A stretch of 8,604 nt of DNA from Firmicutes bacterium UBA4845 (GTDB lineage: Bacteria; Bacillota; Clostridia; Tissierellales; Sedimentibacteraceae), in contig DHER01000074.1 of the NCBI GenBank assembly GCA_002399975.1, forward strand, positions 1 through 8,604, read 5' to 3'. The notes under the pieces were generated by a model. That model had not been told where the DNA came from and searched no databases. It saw only the letters and a program-made list of their open reading frames with translations. Below, in pieces: positions 1-5,887 of the stretch; position 1 is the stretch's first letter, and each line of letters begins with the position of its first letter. Position numbers and translations under genes: made by a program.

Positions 1-1
1 A

Positions 2-20
2 AAAATGGGGAAACTCAAAT
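2..20 (+). repeat. Left copy of 19-bp terminal inverted repeat
   Basis: The sequence aaaatggggaaactcaaat is the exact reverse complement of 8586-8604. The match stops at position 21. Its place at the very edge of the window suggests a mobile-element terminus or a repeat at which an assembly contig was broken. No flanking sequence is available to look for a target duplication. Confidence 0.75.
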
Positions 21-80
21 AATCATACTACTTTTGCTGAAAGATTTATGTTTTTAAGTAAAAAGGCTAAAAAAAACTAA

Positions 81-185
81 AATCCTCACTTGAACCATAT
101 TTTTATTATGGAGCGATTAAAGCGCTGGTTGAATGAAATCAGCAGCTATCCCAAGGATGCAGGAGCTGTTTCGGTGCTGGCATAG
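81..185 (+). pseudogene. Short reading-frame remnant, 3' end of an unidentified gene
   Basis: The frame is open from 81 (just after an in-frame TAA at 78-80) to a TAG at 183-185. An internal ATG at 108 would give 25 residues beginning MERLKRWLNEISSYPKD. No ribosome binding site is visible before that ATG. The codon use looks protein-like and the frame is followed about 60 bases later by a strong terminator, as expected for the tail of a truncated gene. I do not recognise the family. It could equally be non-coding. Confidence 0.25.
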
Positions 186-212
186 CTTTTAAATGATGCG
201 TTAAATACAAAA

Positions 213-235
213 GTAGTGACAAATGGTCACACTAC
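213..235 (+). repeat. Short hairpin-forming inverted repeat
   Basis: The arms gtagtgac and gtcacactac can pair around a 5-base loop, with a two-base bulge in the right arm. It lies directly before the terminator at 243-283 and is followed by a short A run. It may be part of the same 3' UTR structure. Function unknown. Confidence 0.35.
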
Positions 236-242
236 AAAAACG

Positions 243-283
243 AAACGCTGCTGTACAATGAAACGGTACAGTGGCGTTTTTTT
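243..283 (+). terminator. Strong Rho-independent terminator
   Basis: Positions 244-256 pair with 266-278 in a 13-bp stem with two G-U wobbles and a 9-base loop, followed by an uninterrupted run of seven T (277-283). It terminates transcription arriving from the left edge, probably that of the truncated frame ending at 185. It ends only 10 bases before the DUF2442 ribosome binding site, so read-through would be needed for that gene to be transcribed from upstream; alternatively it acts as an attenuator. Confidence 0.85.
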
Positions 284-305
284 ATATTTTATAGGAGGTG
301 AAGGC

Positions 306-563
306 ATGAAGGGAAGGCCCATTACCAAGGTGGAGCCGCTGGAAAACGGCGTTTTACGAGTGACCTTTGACACAGGGAACTGTGTGACGATTGATATGAA
401 GCAAAGCTTTGATATCTTTCGTTTCGGAGCATTGAAAAGCACGGATATCTGGCGGAGTGCAGACACAGACGGCGGCTTTGTCCACTGGTACAAAAACGGA
501 TTACCAGTGGCAGAATTAGCCTATAACGAAATTATGAAAATGACTTTAGGAGAGTCTTATTAG
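306..563 (+). CDS. DUF2442 domain-containing protein
   Basis: Small soluble protein of 85 residues. The start is set by a near-perfect ribosome binding site (aggaggtg, 293-300) five bases before ATG 306; an in-frame ATG at 216 has no such site and would read through the terminator, so it is rejected. The sequence fits the DUF2442 family: an N-terminal beta-rich part (ITKVEPLENGVLRVTFDTG), a central LKSTDIWRS-like stretch and a C-terminal GLPVAELAYNEIM pattern in which 'I/V....L' residues recur. Family members are often encoded beside DUF4160 proteins and have been suggested to form toxin-antitoxin-like pairs, but no DUF4160 partner is seen here. No biochemical role is known. It has the higher GC of the left part of the window. 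The family call rests on recognised sequence pattern, without a profile search. Confidence 0.75.
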   Translation: MKGRPITKVEPLENGVLRVTFDTGNCVTIDMKQSFDIFRFGALKSTDIWRSADTDGGFVHWYKNGLPVAELAYNEIMKMTLGESY

Positions 564-666
564 AATGGAGCAATGAAATAAGATAAAGAGGTATTGGAAT
601 TGCAGGAGGTGGTGGTGAGGGTCATTGGAAAAAGAAATAGGAATTTTACTAAGAATATCAATATAT

Positions 667-673
667 AGGAGGA
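667..673 (+). promoter_or_regulatory. Ribosome binding site deciding the SLH-protein start
   Basis: The purine tract aggagga lies eight bases before ATG 682, which opens directly into a lysine-rich signal peptide. A TTG at 625 in the same frame would add 19 residues before the signal peptide and is preceded by a G-rich tract (aggaggtgg, 604-612) at a long spacing. The 682 start is preferred. Confidence 0.8.
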
Positions 674-681
674 AGTATCAA

Positions 682-3015
682 ATGTTAAAACAACAAAAAA
701 ACAACAAAATCCTGTTGCTGCTGTCGGTGTGCATTATGCTGACTATGCTGCTGCAGGTAGCATACGCTGCTGACCATACTATCAATATTACACAGCAGCC
801 TGCGTCATCTCTGACGGGGGTTACTGGAGAAAGTCCCGGTACAATCTCAGTTGAGGCTACCACTACCAACGGTGCACCCATCACTTATCAATGGTGGTGT
901 ATATTAGAATCTGGAACTAGCCATACAGTTGGGACTGATGCGAACACCTTCAAAATTTCTTCGGATCTTGTGCCCGGAACATATGAATATTACTGCGATT
1001 TAAAGGCGGAAGGCTGTGATGCGATAGAAAGTGAAAAAACAACAGTAACTGTAAATAAAGCAACATATACCGGAATACAGTCGGATACCTTTTATGTAAA
1101 AGCTGATCAGTCAACACTGAACAATGAGTATATCTTACCTAATGTACCCATGAGCGATATGACGTATACGATAGAAGACAACGGAGGCAATCTGGTTACA
1201 GGGACGGGTGAACTCAAGAGGGATGCATCCACTGATTGGAGATGGATATTGATCTTTAACACAGCTAGCAAGCCCGCCGGTACTGAGGAAGATATCATAC
1301 TCAAAATCAATGGAGGCTATTGCTATAATGACAGTTCCTTTACACTTACTGTGAAGGCAGGAAAGCTGCCTGTAAGTATTACCGGAATTGACGGAACTGA
1401 TGCTGAATATTCAGGCAATCCACAGAAGGGCTATACTGGTGAGCCGCAGACAGGCGGATTTACAGGAGCTTTGAACCATCATTATAATGGTAGAAATACT
1501 ACCGTCTACGATAGTGGAACAGCCCCTACCGATGCAGGGGATTATACTGTCACCTTATCCATACCGGAGGACGCAGATTATAGCGGCTCAAAAACCATTG
1601 ATTTTTCTATTAAGAAAAAGGAAGTAAAGGTATGGCTCGTTAATTACGTCATGGTCCAAGGGGAGGAGCTTCCTACATCAGATTCTATCTATGTAAACTA
1701 TATTGGTTTTGTGGCAGGTGATAATAGTGATAACTCCATATCTACGTGGGCAGTACCTAAGCTGAATGTAAGTGATAGCAATACCCCAGGGGTAAGTGAT
1801 ATCGACTTTAAAACAGAGGCAACATTAGTGACTGAGAAAGAGAAGAATTACACTCTCAAGCATGAAAAGAGTGAGCTTACCATACAAGCAAAGACTTATT
1901 GCGTTATAGTAGAAGGAAGTTATGCACCTACGTCCGGGGTGGGAGATTATTATTCGAATGATACTGTTAATATAGATGCAGGAACCCGTGACGGCTATAC
2001 CTTTGTCAACTGGACTTCTCCCGATGGTGTGAGCTTTGCCAATCCAGGCAGTGCTTCAACTACCTTTATCATGCCCGGCAAAGACGTAACCGTGACCGCC
2101 AACTGGACTTACAACAGCGGCGGAGGCGGCGGTGGAGGCAGTTCATCCAATACAAATGCTACCCTTTCTGATTCTAAAGTTGAGTTTGACAAAAATGAAG
2201 GGGATGACCTAAAAGTTACTTTAAAAAGTGGCAGCTATAACCTAAGAAGTATCAAAAATGGCTCCTATACACTTAGAGAAGGAAAGGATTATACTATAAG
2301 CGGAAGAATTGTTACTATAAAAGCCTCATATTTGGATTCACTTGAAGAAGGAAAGCATTCTTTAACCTTTGATATGAATGGAGGCACAGATCCAGTTATG
2401 ACTATTATAGTTAAAGATACTACCGAAACAGATCCTCAAGAAGAAAAGCTTCACGTTGAAGAAACTGTTAACTTTGAGGATGTTAAATCCAGTGACTGGT
2501 TCTACGATGCTGTGAACTATGTCTATAATGCTGGACTAATGAAAGGTAACAACGACACCACCTCCAGTTCTTATGCTGATACAACAAGAGGGATGATTGT
2601 CACCATTTTACACAGACTTGAAGGTTCACCAAAAGCAAATACAGCCAATGATTTCACAGATGTAGGATTAGATAAATATTTTACAGATGCAGTAGCTTGG
2701 GCGAGTGAGAATAAAATCGTGAGCGGCTATGGCAACGGTATATTTGGTTATGAGAATTCCATTACCCGTGAACAGCTGGCTGTAATCCTGATGAATTATG
2801 CAAAGTACAAAGGCTATGATGTGTCAATGAGATCTGACCTTTCTGAATTTGCAGATGGAGAGCATATCTCCCCATGGGCAAAGGATGCAATGTCTTGGGC
2901 AAATGCTGTGGGATTAATTCAAGGAAGCCAAAATCAATTGATGCCTACTGGCAATGCACAGCGTTCACAGGTAGCTGCAATCCTGCAACGCTTCATAGAA
3001 ACAATCGCAAAGTAA
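682..3015 (+). CDS. Secreted SLH-anchored multidomain surface protein with Ig-like and CBM_X2-like modules
   Basis: Predicted 777-residue exported cell-surface protein. Residues 1-30 form a signal peptide: KQQKNNK, a hydrophobic leucine-rich core, then a cleavage site near VAYA-AD. An Ig-like module follows (about 31-125), then a second beta-rich segment (about 126-228), an MBG-like module (about 230-312, with YSGNPQKGY and TDAGDYTVT), a related segment to about 403, and an InlB B-repeat/Listeria-Bacteroides-like repeat (about 405-477, ending FIMPGKDVTVTANWTY). A glycine linker at about 478-488 leads to a CBM_X2-like domain (about 491-579, with YTLREGKDYTISG). Three SLH repeats close the protein (from about 597, 657 and 722); the second holds TREQ (about 695), while the first and third have TRGM and QRSQ. 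SLH triplets bind pyruvylated secondary cell-wall polymer, so the protein should be held non-covalently at the wall. No catalytic domain is evident, which suggests adhesion or a structural role. Confidence 0.9.
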   Translation: MLKQQKNNKILLLLSVCIMLTMLLQVAYAADHTINITQQPASSLTGVTGESPGTISVEATTTNGAPITYQWWCILESGTSHTVGTDANTFKISSDLVPGTYEYYCDLKAEGCDAIESEKTTVTVNKATYTGIQSDTFYVKADQSTLNNEYILPNVPMSDMTYTIEDNGGNLVTGTGELKRDASTDWRWILIFNTASKPAGTEEDIILKINGGYCYNDSSFTLTVKAGKLPVSITGIDGTDAEYSGNPQKGYTGEPQTGGFTGALNHHYNGRNTTVYDSGTAPTDAGDYTVTLSIPEDADYSGSKTIDFSIKKKEVKVWLVNYVMVQGEELPTSDSIYVNYIGFVAGDNSDNSISTWAVPKLNVSDSNTPGVSDIDFKTEATLVTEKEKNYTLKHEKSELTIQAKTYCVIVEGSYAPTSGVGDYYSNDTVNIDAGTRDGYTFVNWTSPDGVSFANPGSASTTFIMPGKDVTVTANWTYNSGGGGGGGSSSNTNATLSDSKVEFDKNEGDDLKVTLKSGSYNLRSIKNGSYTLREGKDYTISGRIVTIKASYLDSLEEGKHSLTFDMNGGTDPVMTIIVKDTTETDPQEEKLHVEETVNFEDVKSSDWFYDAVNYVYNAGLMKGNNDTTSSSYADTTRGMIVTILHRLEGSPKANTANDFTDVGLDKYFTDAVAWASENKIVSGYGNGIFGYENSITREQLAVILMNYAKYKGYDVSMRSDLSEFADGEHISPWAKDAMSWANAVGLIQGSQNQLMPTGNAQRSQVAAILQRFIETIAK

Positions 3016-3066
3016 CAACCATCATCAGCAAAATACCAGTGTTAATAATTACCTTTCTCATTATAA

Positions 3067-3091
3067 CATCTCATCTTTTTATCATGAGATG
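3067..3091 (+). terminator. Weak hairpin after the SLH gene, possible terminator
   Basis: The arms catctcat (3067-3074) and atgagatg (3084-3091) pair perfectly around a 9-base loop, 51 bases after the SLH stop codon. There is no T run directly after the stem; the nearest is at about 3105-3110. It may end the SLH transcript, but inefficiently. Confidence 0.4.
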
Positions 3092-3197
3092 ATATTATAC
3101 TATATTTTTTATATTTGAGACATAATTAAATGTGGTACAATGAGATATTATCATAAATCGATCAGATAAATATTAATAAAGTGTAAGCTTATTTGAT

Positions 3198-3226
3198 TTG
3201 GTGTAAGAGATGTAATGTGATATAAT
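3198..3226 (+). promoter_or_regulatory. Possible extended -10 promoter upstream of the DUF6199 gene
   Basis: A perfect TATAAT at 3221-3226 is preceded by TGA, giving a TGN-TATAAT extended -10. The -35 at the matching distance (ttggtg, 3198-3203) is poor. If used, the transcript would begin near 3233 and carry a leader of about 245 bases before the next gene. Confidence 0.4.
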
Positions 3227-3477
3227 ATGTTCAATTAAAAATTTATGAAAGCTACATTTTTATTTATATAAAAATATTTATAATAGGAAGTAAATTGATG
3301 GAACACCTTTGCTTATGTTGGGGCAAGTTACCGGTGGAATGAGAATATAACAGAATAAGTTAAATTCATGCAGAAGAAATTTTAATTCCAAAATAGTAGT
3401 ATATGATTAATTGGCACAAAGAAATTATTACCAAATCTAATAAAATTAGAATGCTGAGATTTAAAAGGGGAGTGAGC

Positions 3478-3705
3478 ATGTTGAGATTTGCAAATATATT
3501 TATAAGTGTAATGGTCTATATACCTATTATATGTGTACTTGTATATATAGCAATAAACCCAAGAGATACTGCTTTGTGGGGCAAAAGGTGGCAATTTAAA
3601 AATGAGAATCTTGAACCAAGTGATGAAGCTGTTAAATTAACCCGTATCATGTCAATTATAATGATAATTATTGGTATAATAGCATTTATTAAAACAATTT
3701 CCTAA
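3478..3705 (+). CDS. DUF6199-like small two-TM membrane protein
   Basis: Predicted 75-residue membrane protein. A first hydrophobic segment covers about residues 5-25, then a polar loop reads NPRDTALWGKRWQFKNEN and LEPSDEAVKLTRI, and a second hydrophobic segment rich in isoleucine covers about 57-73. The pattern of two membrane helices around an 'NP....W....W.....EPSD......R' loop matches the small DUF6199 family of Firmicutes, whose function is unknown. ATG 3478 is chosen because aggggag (3466-3472) sits five bases before it and the hydrophobic helix follows at once; in-frame ATGs at 3403 and 3451 lack such a site and would add a basic tail. The segment atgctgagattt (3451) is almost repeated at the chosen start (3478), so MLRF occurs twice in the longer frame. 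Family assignment is from pattern memory only. Confidence 0.65.
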   Translation: MLRFANIFISVMVYIPIICVLVYIAINPRDTALWGKRWQFKNENLEPSDEAVKLTRIMSIIMIIIGIIAFIKTIS

Positions 3706-3992
3706 AAGTTCAGATTTTATGGAATTGTAGGAAGGAATGATTTCTTCTCATTTCTATCAGGAATTAAAGGAATTATTGGGTTTAGTACCGGCGTAGGAAT
3801 AATGAAAGAAAATTTGAATGTGGGAATATTCCAGGGTTGAGAGTATAACTCTTATGACATTGGATATTTTGGCTGATTGTAAAAGAATGGTTAAGTTTGG
3901 TTGATAAAGTGATGGGTTAATTGTATACTATAGATGAACATTGGTATATTTACGTGAAGTGAGATTATTTATATTTTGTGGAGGTGAGTGCA
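3706..3992. other. Intergenic region with a start-less open stretch
   Basis: Following the DUF6199 stop, the same frame stays open for 44 codons to a TGA at 3837-3839 (reading FRFYGIVGRNDFFSFLSG and further). It has no start codon with a ribosome binding site near its beginning, so I treat it as non-coding or as debris of a longer gene. The right part holds the promoter of the next gene. Confidence 0.4.
3901..3929 (+). promoter_or_regulatory. Sigma-A type promoter for the HEAT-repeat gene
   Basis: TTGATA (3901-3906) and TATACT (3924-3929) are separated by 17 bases; each hexamer differs from consensus by one base. The predicted start of transcription is near 3936, leaving a leader of about 57 bases before GTG 3993. 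Confidence 0.7.
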
Positions 3993-4439
3993 GTGTCAAA
4001 TATTCAACAATTAGTCGACGGTTTGTTGAATTGTGATGATAAGCAGGCGTATCACTGTTTAAAACAACTGGAAGATAAAAGCAGTTGTTCTGATGAGGTC
4101 TATCCGTTCTTTGATACCTTTGTAGATATGTTGAACAACACAAACTCTTATATAAGAACAAGGGGAATTGTTCTTATTGCTGCTAACGCAAAGTGGGATG
4201 TTGATTATAAGATTGATGAAATAATTGATGAGTACCTAAAGCACATAATAGATGATAAGCCAATAACCGCAAGACAATGTATAAAGGCTTTGCCTTCCAT
4301 TGTAAAATATAAACCAAATTTAAAAAATGATATTGAAAATGCACTGCATCGTGCCAATCCATTAAGGTATAAAGATAGTATGCAATTACTTGTATTCAAG
4401 GATATTCAAAAATCATTGGATGATATTCGCAATCTTTAG
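3993..4439 (+). CDS. HEAT-repeat protein of the type annotated 'SufBD protein'
   Basis: Predicted soluble, all-alpha protein of 148 residues. GTG 3993 is preferred because tggaggtgag (3979-3988) lies just before it; the in-frame GTG at 3978 overlaps this site. The sequence is a row of amphipathic helices: IQQLVDGLLNCDDKQAYHCL, VYPFFDTFVDMLNN, then the conserved core NSYIRTRGIVLIAANAKWD, followed by ITARQCIKALPSIVKYKP. This core recurs in small Firmicutes proteins that databases often label 'SufBD protein', although they lack the beta-helix fold of SufB/SufD, so the label should not be read as Fe-S assembly. HEAT-like repeats usually bind proteins or nucleic acids; the partner is unknown. The gene appears monocistronic, with its own promoter, and its stop overlaps the tail of an IS3 remnant on the other strand. 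Length is normal for this group, so it seems intact. Confidence 0.75.
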   Translation: MSNIQQLVDGLLNCDDKQAYHCLKQLEDKSSCSDEVYPFFDTFVDMLNNTNSYIRTRGIVLIAANAKWDVDYKIDEIIDEYLKHIIDDKPITARQCIKALPSIVKYKPNLKNDIENALHRANPLRYKDSMQLLVFKDIQKSLDDIRNL

Positions 4440-4609
4440 TGAAGATTATGAGCATTATTGATACAGTAAACCTCCTCAATTCTTACCCCTTGTTCGCGAA
4501 ATTTTGATACCCAAGATGTAATTAATGTTGGATTATTAATACCTACTTTTAATGCTATGTCTTGGCAGGAGAATAAACTTTTACTATATTCATTTTGATC
4601 CAGAGCCAT
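4436..4609 (-). pseudogene. Remnant of IS3-family transposase OrfA (HTH part)
   Basis: The minus-strand frame from ATG 4609-4607 to TAA 4438-4436 gives 57 residues, and the frame is open upstream to about 4638. Residues about 15-42 (CQDIALKVGINNPTLITSW, then VSKFREQG) form the helix-turn-helix pattern of IS3 OrfA proteins, where 'A..yGI.n...i..W...fr..G' recurs. The usual coiled-coil C-terminus and KGRP-type motif are missing; the last residues (VYCINNAHNLH) look like out-of-family sequence reached after a deletion. The predicted protein would bind DNA weakly if at all. A GGAGGG tract lies upstream but is inside the hairpin described separately. Confidence 0.6.
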
Positions 4610-4624
4610 ATTTTTCCAGATTAA

Positions 4625-4672
4625 AACCGCCCTCCATTAGTTAAATTTTGGTCTAACTTTTGGAGGGTGGTT
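4625..4672 (-). terminator. IS-end hairpin, likely terminator for the minus-strand acyltransferase gene
   Basis: aaccgccctcc (4625-4635) pairs with ggagggtggtt (4662-4672) in an 11-bp GC-rich stem with one wobble. An inner 5-bp stem forms within the loop on the minus strand (AGTTA with TAACT). Read on the minus strand the stem is followed by TTTTAATCT. It lies 34 bases beyond the acyltransferase stop codon, so it can end that transcript. In IS elements such a structure also hides the transposase ribosome binding site (GGAGGG) from transcripts that enter from outside; here that is inference. Confidence 0.6.
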
Positions 4673-4705
4673 CACTGTTCAGTACTATTTTATAAGTCAA
4701 TAGTT

Positions 4706-5713
4706 TTAATCTAATTTTAAGCGAGAGTCTTCTTTGAAGCTCTTTCTTGCAGGGTTGCCCTCAACACGCCAAACTTGTTTTCGCTTTAAGTCATAGAGTA
4801 CAGACCAAACGGTATCGGCACCTTGCTTGCGATTATACTGACACATAAAACCATATTTCCCAGATAAGACCTCTTGTGCAAACTTTATAGTATAACCGTC
4901 TTTATTTTGTTCCAATGCGGTACGTACAGTTTGATATCGTTCGCTGGATCGCCAGTCATCAATCTCAGGATTTTGATAGTCCTGCATTTTTTCAGAATTG
5001 AAGTTATTGGCAGTCGCAACAAACTGTTCTCCATTACGAGGACGTATAACTTCTATTACCCTTGGATTGCATTCTATAACAACAATTTCACCGCTTTTAT
5101 CTGCGATGGTCAGCGTCTGTGCAGATGCAATGGGCAGCTGATGAAGTGCTGCCAATGTTTCGTTGGTTGTTCTGCACTTTTCCAAAAGATATCGTGTAAG
5201 CATTCCAGCATTCAACCCTGGTTTTCGTAAATGGGGGTACACAAAAGTAATTCCAACTGCTAAACCGTGCCTATTTACACCATCCTCCATCTGTACAAAA
5301 GCAGTGGTGTTTCCATTAAAAGAATAGCTATCTTTCAGATGATACAGGCAATTCATGTAGAGATTCTCAAGGCTTACTAAAAAATCACTGTTCCGTGCAA
5401 ACACGATTTCGTCCTTTGTGCTAAAAGCAAAACAGGTGCATTTATTGTTAAGCTCGAAGCAATACATGGAAAATAGAAGTGCGTGAAGCGTTTCCACCGG
5501 CACTTTATTTCCATCAGCAATACCTTGTATTTCCTCTAAAATTTCAGGAAAATATTTCTGATACTCTATGGTGCATTCATTGGCAAAGGCATATCTTTCC
5601 TCTGTCAAAGCAAAAGCAGGGCAATAGTCGAGTTTTTTTCCTTTTTTAAGAAGTAAATTTCCCCATTTATAGCCAGCATCATAGTGTGTTCCTTTAAATC
5701 TTCTGTGGTACAT
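4706..5713 (-). CDS. C45-family autoproteolytic acyltransferase / linear amide hydrolase (Ntn hydrolase)
   Basis: Predicted cytosolic enzyme of 335 residues, close to the family's usual length, related to isopenicillin-N acyltransferase (AAT, Pfam 03417) and to choloylglycine hydrolase. These Ntn hydrolases cut themselves before a Cys, whose freed amino group and thiol then cleave or transfer an acyl group on a linear amide. Visible family marks: an N-terminal G-x-x-Y-x-x-G-x-x-x-G pattern (residues 8-19), the candidate nucleophile Cys92 in NNKCTCFAF, the ARNSD motif (107-111), HGLAVG (149-154), TANNF (234-238), RSSERY (255-260), and the C-terminal TVWSVLYDL...VEGNP (301-321). The second Cys (94) makes the exact cut site uncertain, but the first fits best. 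ATG 5713 has ggagag at a good distance; the upstream ATG at 5752 has no good site. The substrate cannot be read: penicillin-type, bile-salt, N-acyl-amino-acid or fatty-amide are all possible. It is transcribed divergently from a DUF1836-DegV operon. Confidence 0.85.
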   Translation of the reverse strand: MYHRRFKGTHYDAGYKWGNLLLKKGKKLDYCPAFALTEERYAFANECTIEYQKYFPEILEEIQGIADGNKVPVETLHALLFSMYCFELNNKCTCFAFSTKDEIVFARNSDFLVSLENLYMNCLYHLKDSYSFNGNTTAFVQMEDGVNRHGLAVGITFVYPHLRKPGLNAGMLTRYLLEKCRTTNETLAALHQLPIASAQTLTIADKSGEIVVIECNPRVIEVIRPRNGEQFVATANNFNSEKMQDYQNPEIDDWRSSERYQTVRTALEQNKDGYTIKFAQEVLSGKYGFMCQYNRKQGADTVWSVLYDLKRKQVWRVEGNPARKSFKEDSRLKLD

Positions 5714-5763
5714 TTTTAACTCTCCATTCGTTGTATTGGGAGTTGACGTCATCTCTTGATTTA

Positions 5764-5792
5764 AGGGTAACTGAATAAAAATTTAATGTCAA
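5764..5792 (-). promoter_or_regulatory. Possible promoter of the acyltransferase gene
   Basis: The minus strand carries a perfect TTGACA (5792-5787) inside the left arm of the 5786-5814 inverted repeat. The hexamer 17 bases downstream is TACCCT (5769-5764), a poor -10. Placement fits a leader of about 45 bases before ATG 5713, but the poor -10 suggests weak or activator-dependent transcription. Confidence 0.4.
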
Positions 5793-5814
5793 GCGAAAAC
5801 TTAATACTTGACAT
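5786..5814. promoter_or_regulatory. Inverted repeat spanning both divergent -35 elements
   Basis: The arms ATGTCAAG (5786-5793) and CTTGACAT (5807-5814) are perfect reverse complements with 13 bases between them; the arm centres are 21 bases apart, two turns of the helix. Each arm contains a TTGACA -35 hexamer, one per strand. It may be an operator for a dimeric regulator or only the symmetry of back-to-back -35 boxes. Confidence 0.55.
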
Positions 5815-5836
5815 ATGAATTCGTTTAAACTATAAT
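5808..5836 (+). promoter_or_regulatory. Perfect consensus promoter for the DUF1836-degV operon
   Basis: TTGACA (5808-5813) and TATAAT (5831-5836) are separated by exactly 17 bases, the ideal sigma-A promoter. Transcription should start near 5843, inside the palindrome at 5838-5860, leaving a 45-base leader. A promoter this strong next to operator-like symmetry suggests control by repression. Confidence 0.9.
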
Positions 5837-5837
5837 C

Positions 5838-5860
5838 TATATAGTTATGATAACTACATA
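5838..5860. promoter_or_regulatory. Operator-like palindrome at the transcription start
   Basis: The core tagttat-g-ataacta (5842-5856) is a perfect 7-1-7 palindrome centred on 5849. Symmetry continues to 5838 and 5860 with a single mismatch (5841/5857), so 10 of 11 positions of each arm match. It begins two bases after the -10 and covers the predicted start site. A bound dimer here would block RNA polymerase. The DUF1836 product itself is the natural candidate ligand; that is inference. Confidence 0.65.
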
Positions 5861-5887
5861 AAATCGTTATAGGAAAAAGGAAAAACA

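Larger units (their letters stand above)
3016..3477. other. AT-rich intergenic region
   Basis: This 462-base stretch has no convincing gene. It holds a weak hairpin (3067-3091), a possible extended -10 promoter (3218-3226), and an AT-only inverted repeat (atttttat at 3256-3263 with ataaaaat at 3268-3275). A 14-codon frame at 3298-3342 is preceded by an aggaag tract but resembles nothing I know. The jump in AT content compared with the preceding gene is visible by eye. Confidence 0.5.
4436..4674 (-). mobile_element. Truncated IS3-family insertion-sequence remnant (5' end only)
   Basis: On the minus strand the element begins at 4674 with TGAACCACCCTCC followed by AAAAGTTAGACC, the form of terminal repeat seen in Gram-positive IS3-family elements (TG...CCC..AAAAGTTAGA). 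A hairpin and the start of an orfA-like frame follow. The element is cut short after the helix-turn-helix region; neither orfB nor the right terminal repeat is present in the window. It lies between two convergent genes and its frame runs into the end of the HEAT-repeat gene. It cannot transpose. The family is inferred from the terminal repeat and the HTH pattern; an exact IS name cannot be given. Confidence 0.65.

Noticed and set aside
594..668. A 24-residue frame starting at TTG 594 upstream of the SLH gene.
   Set aside because: No recognisable family, no strong start, and it overlaps the leader in another frame; it is most likely leader sequence.
625..681. N-terminal extension of the SLH protein from TTG 625.
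   Set aside because: It would put 19 residues before a well-formed signal peptide; ATG 682 has a better placed ribosome binding site.
3256..3275. Perfect AT-only inverted repeat considered as a terminator or operator.
   Set aside because: With no G or C in the stem it would be unstable as RNA, and such repeats are common by chance in DNA this AT-rich.
3298..3342. A 14-residue frame (MEHLCLCWGKLPVE) in the long leader before the DUF6199 gene, considered as a leader peptide.
   Set aside because: No attenuator structure follows it and the composition does not suggest control by a particular amino acid.
3706..3839. Open frame after the DUF6199 stop codon, considered as a read-through extension or separate gene.
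   Set aside because: It has no start with a ribosome binding site and no family resemblance; short open stretches are expected by chance.
4874..5230. A 118-codon plus-strand frame inside the acyltransferase gene.
   Set aside because: It is the antisense shadow of a well-supported minus-strand gene and has no ribosome binding site or recognisable product.
5812..5830. Adjacent CATATG, GAATTC and GTTTAAAC palindromes that look like a cloning-site cluster or vector sequence.
   Set aside because: They form the 17-base spacer of a natural-looking consensus promoter in AT-rich DNA, with coherent genes on both sides and no vector sequence; AT-rich palindromes of this kind arise by chance.
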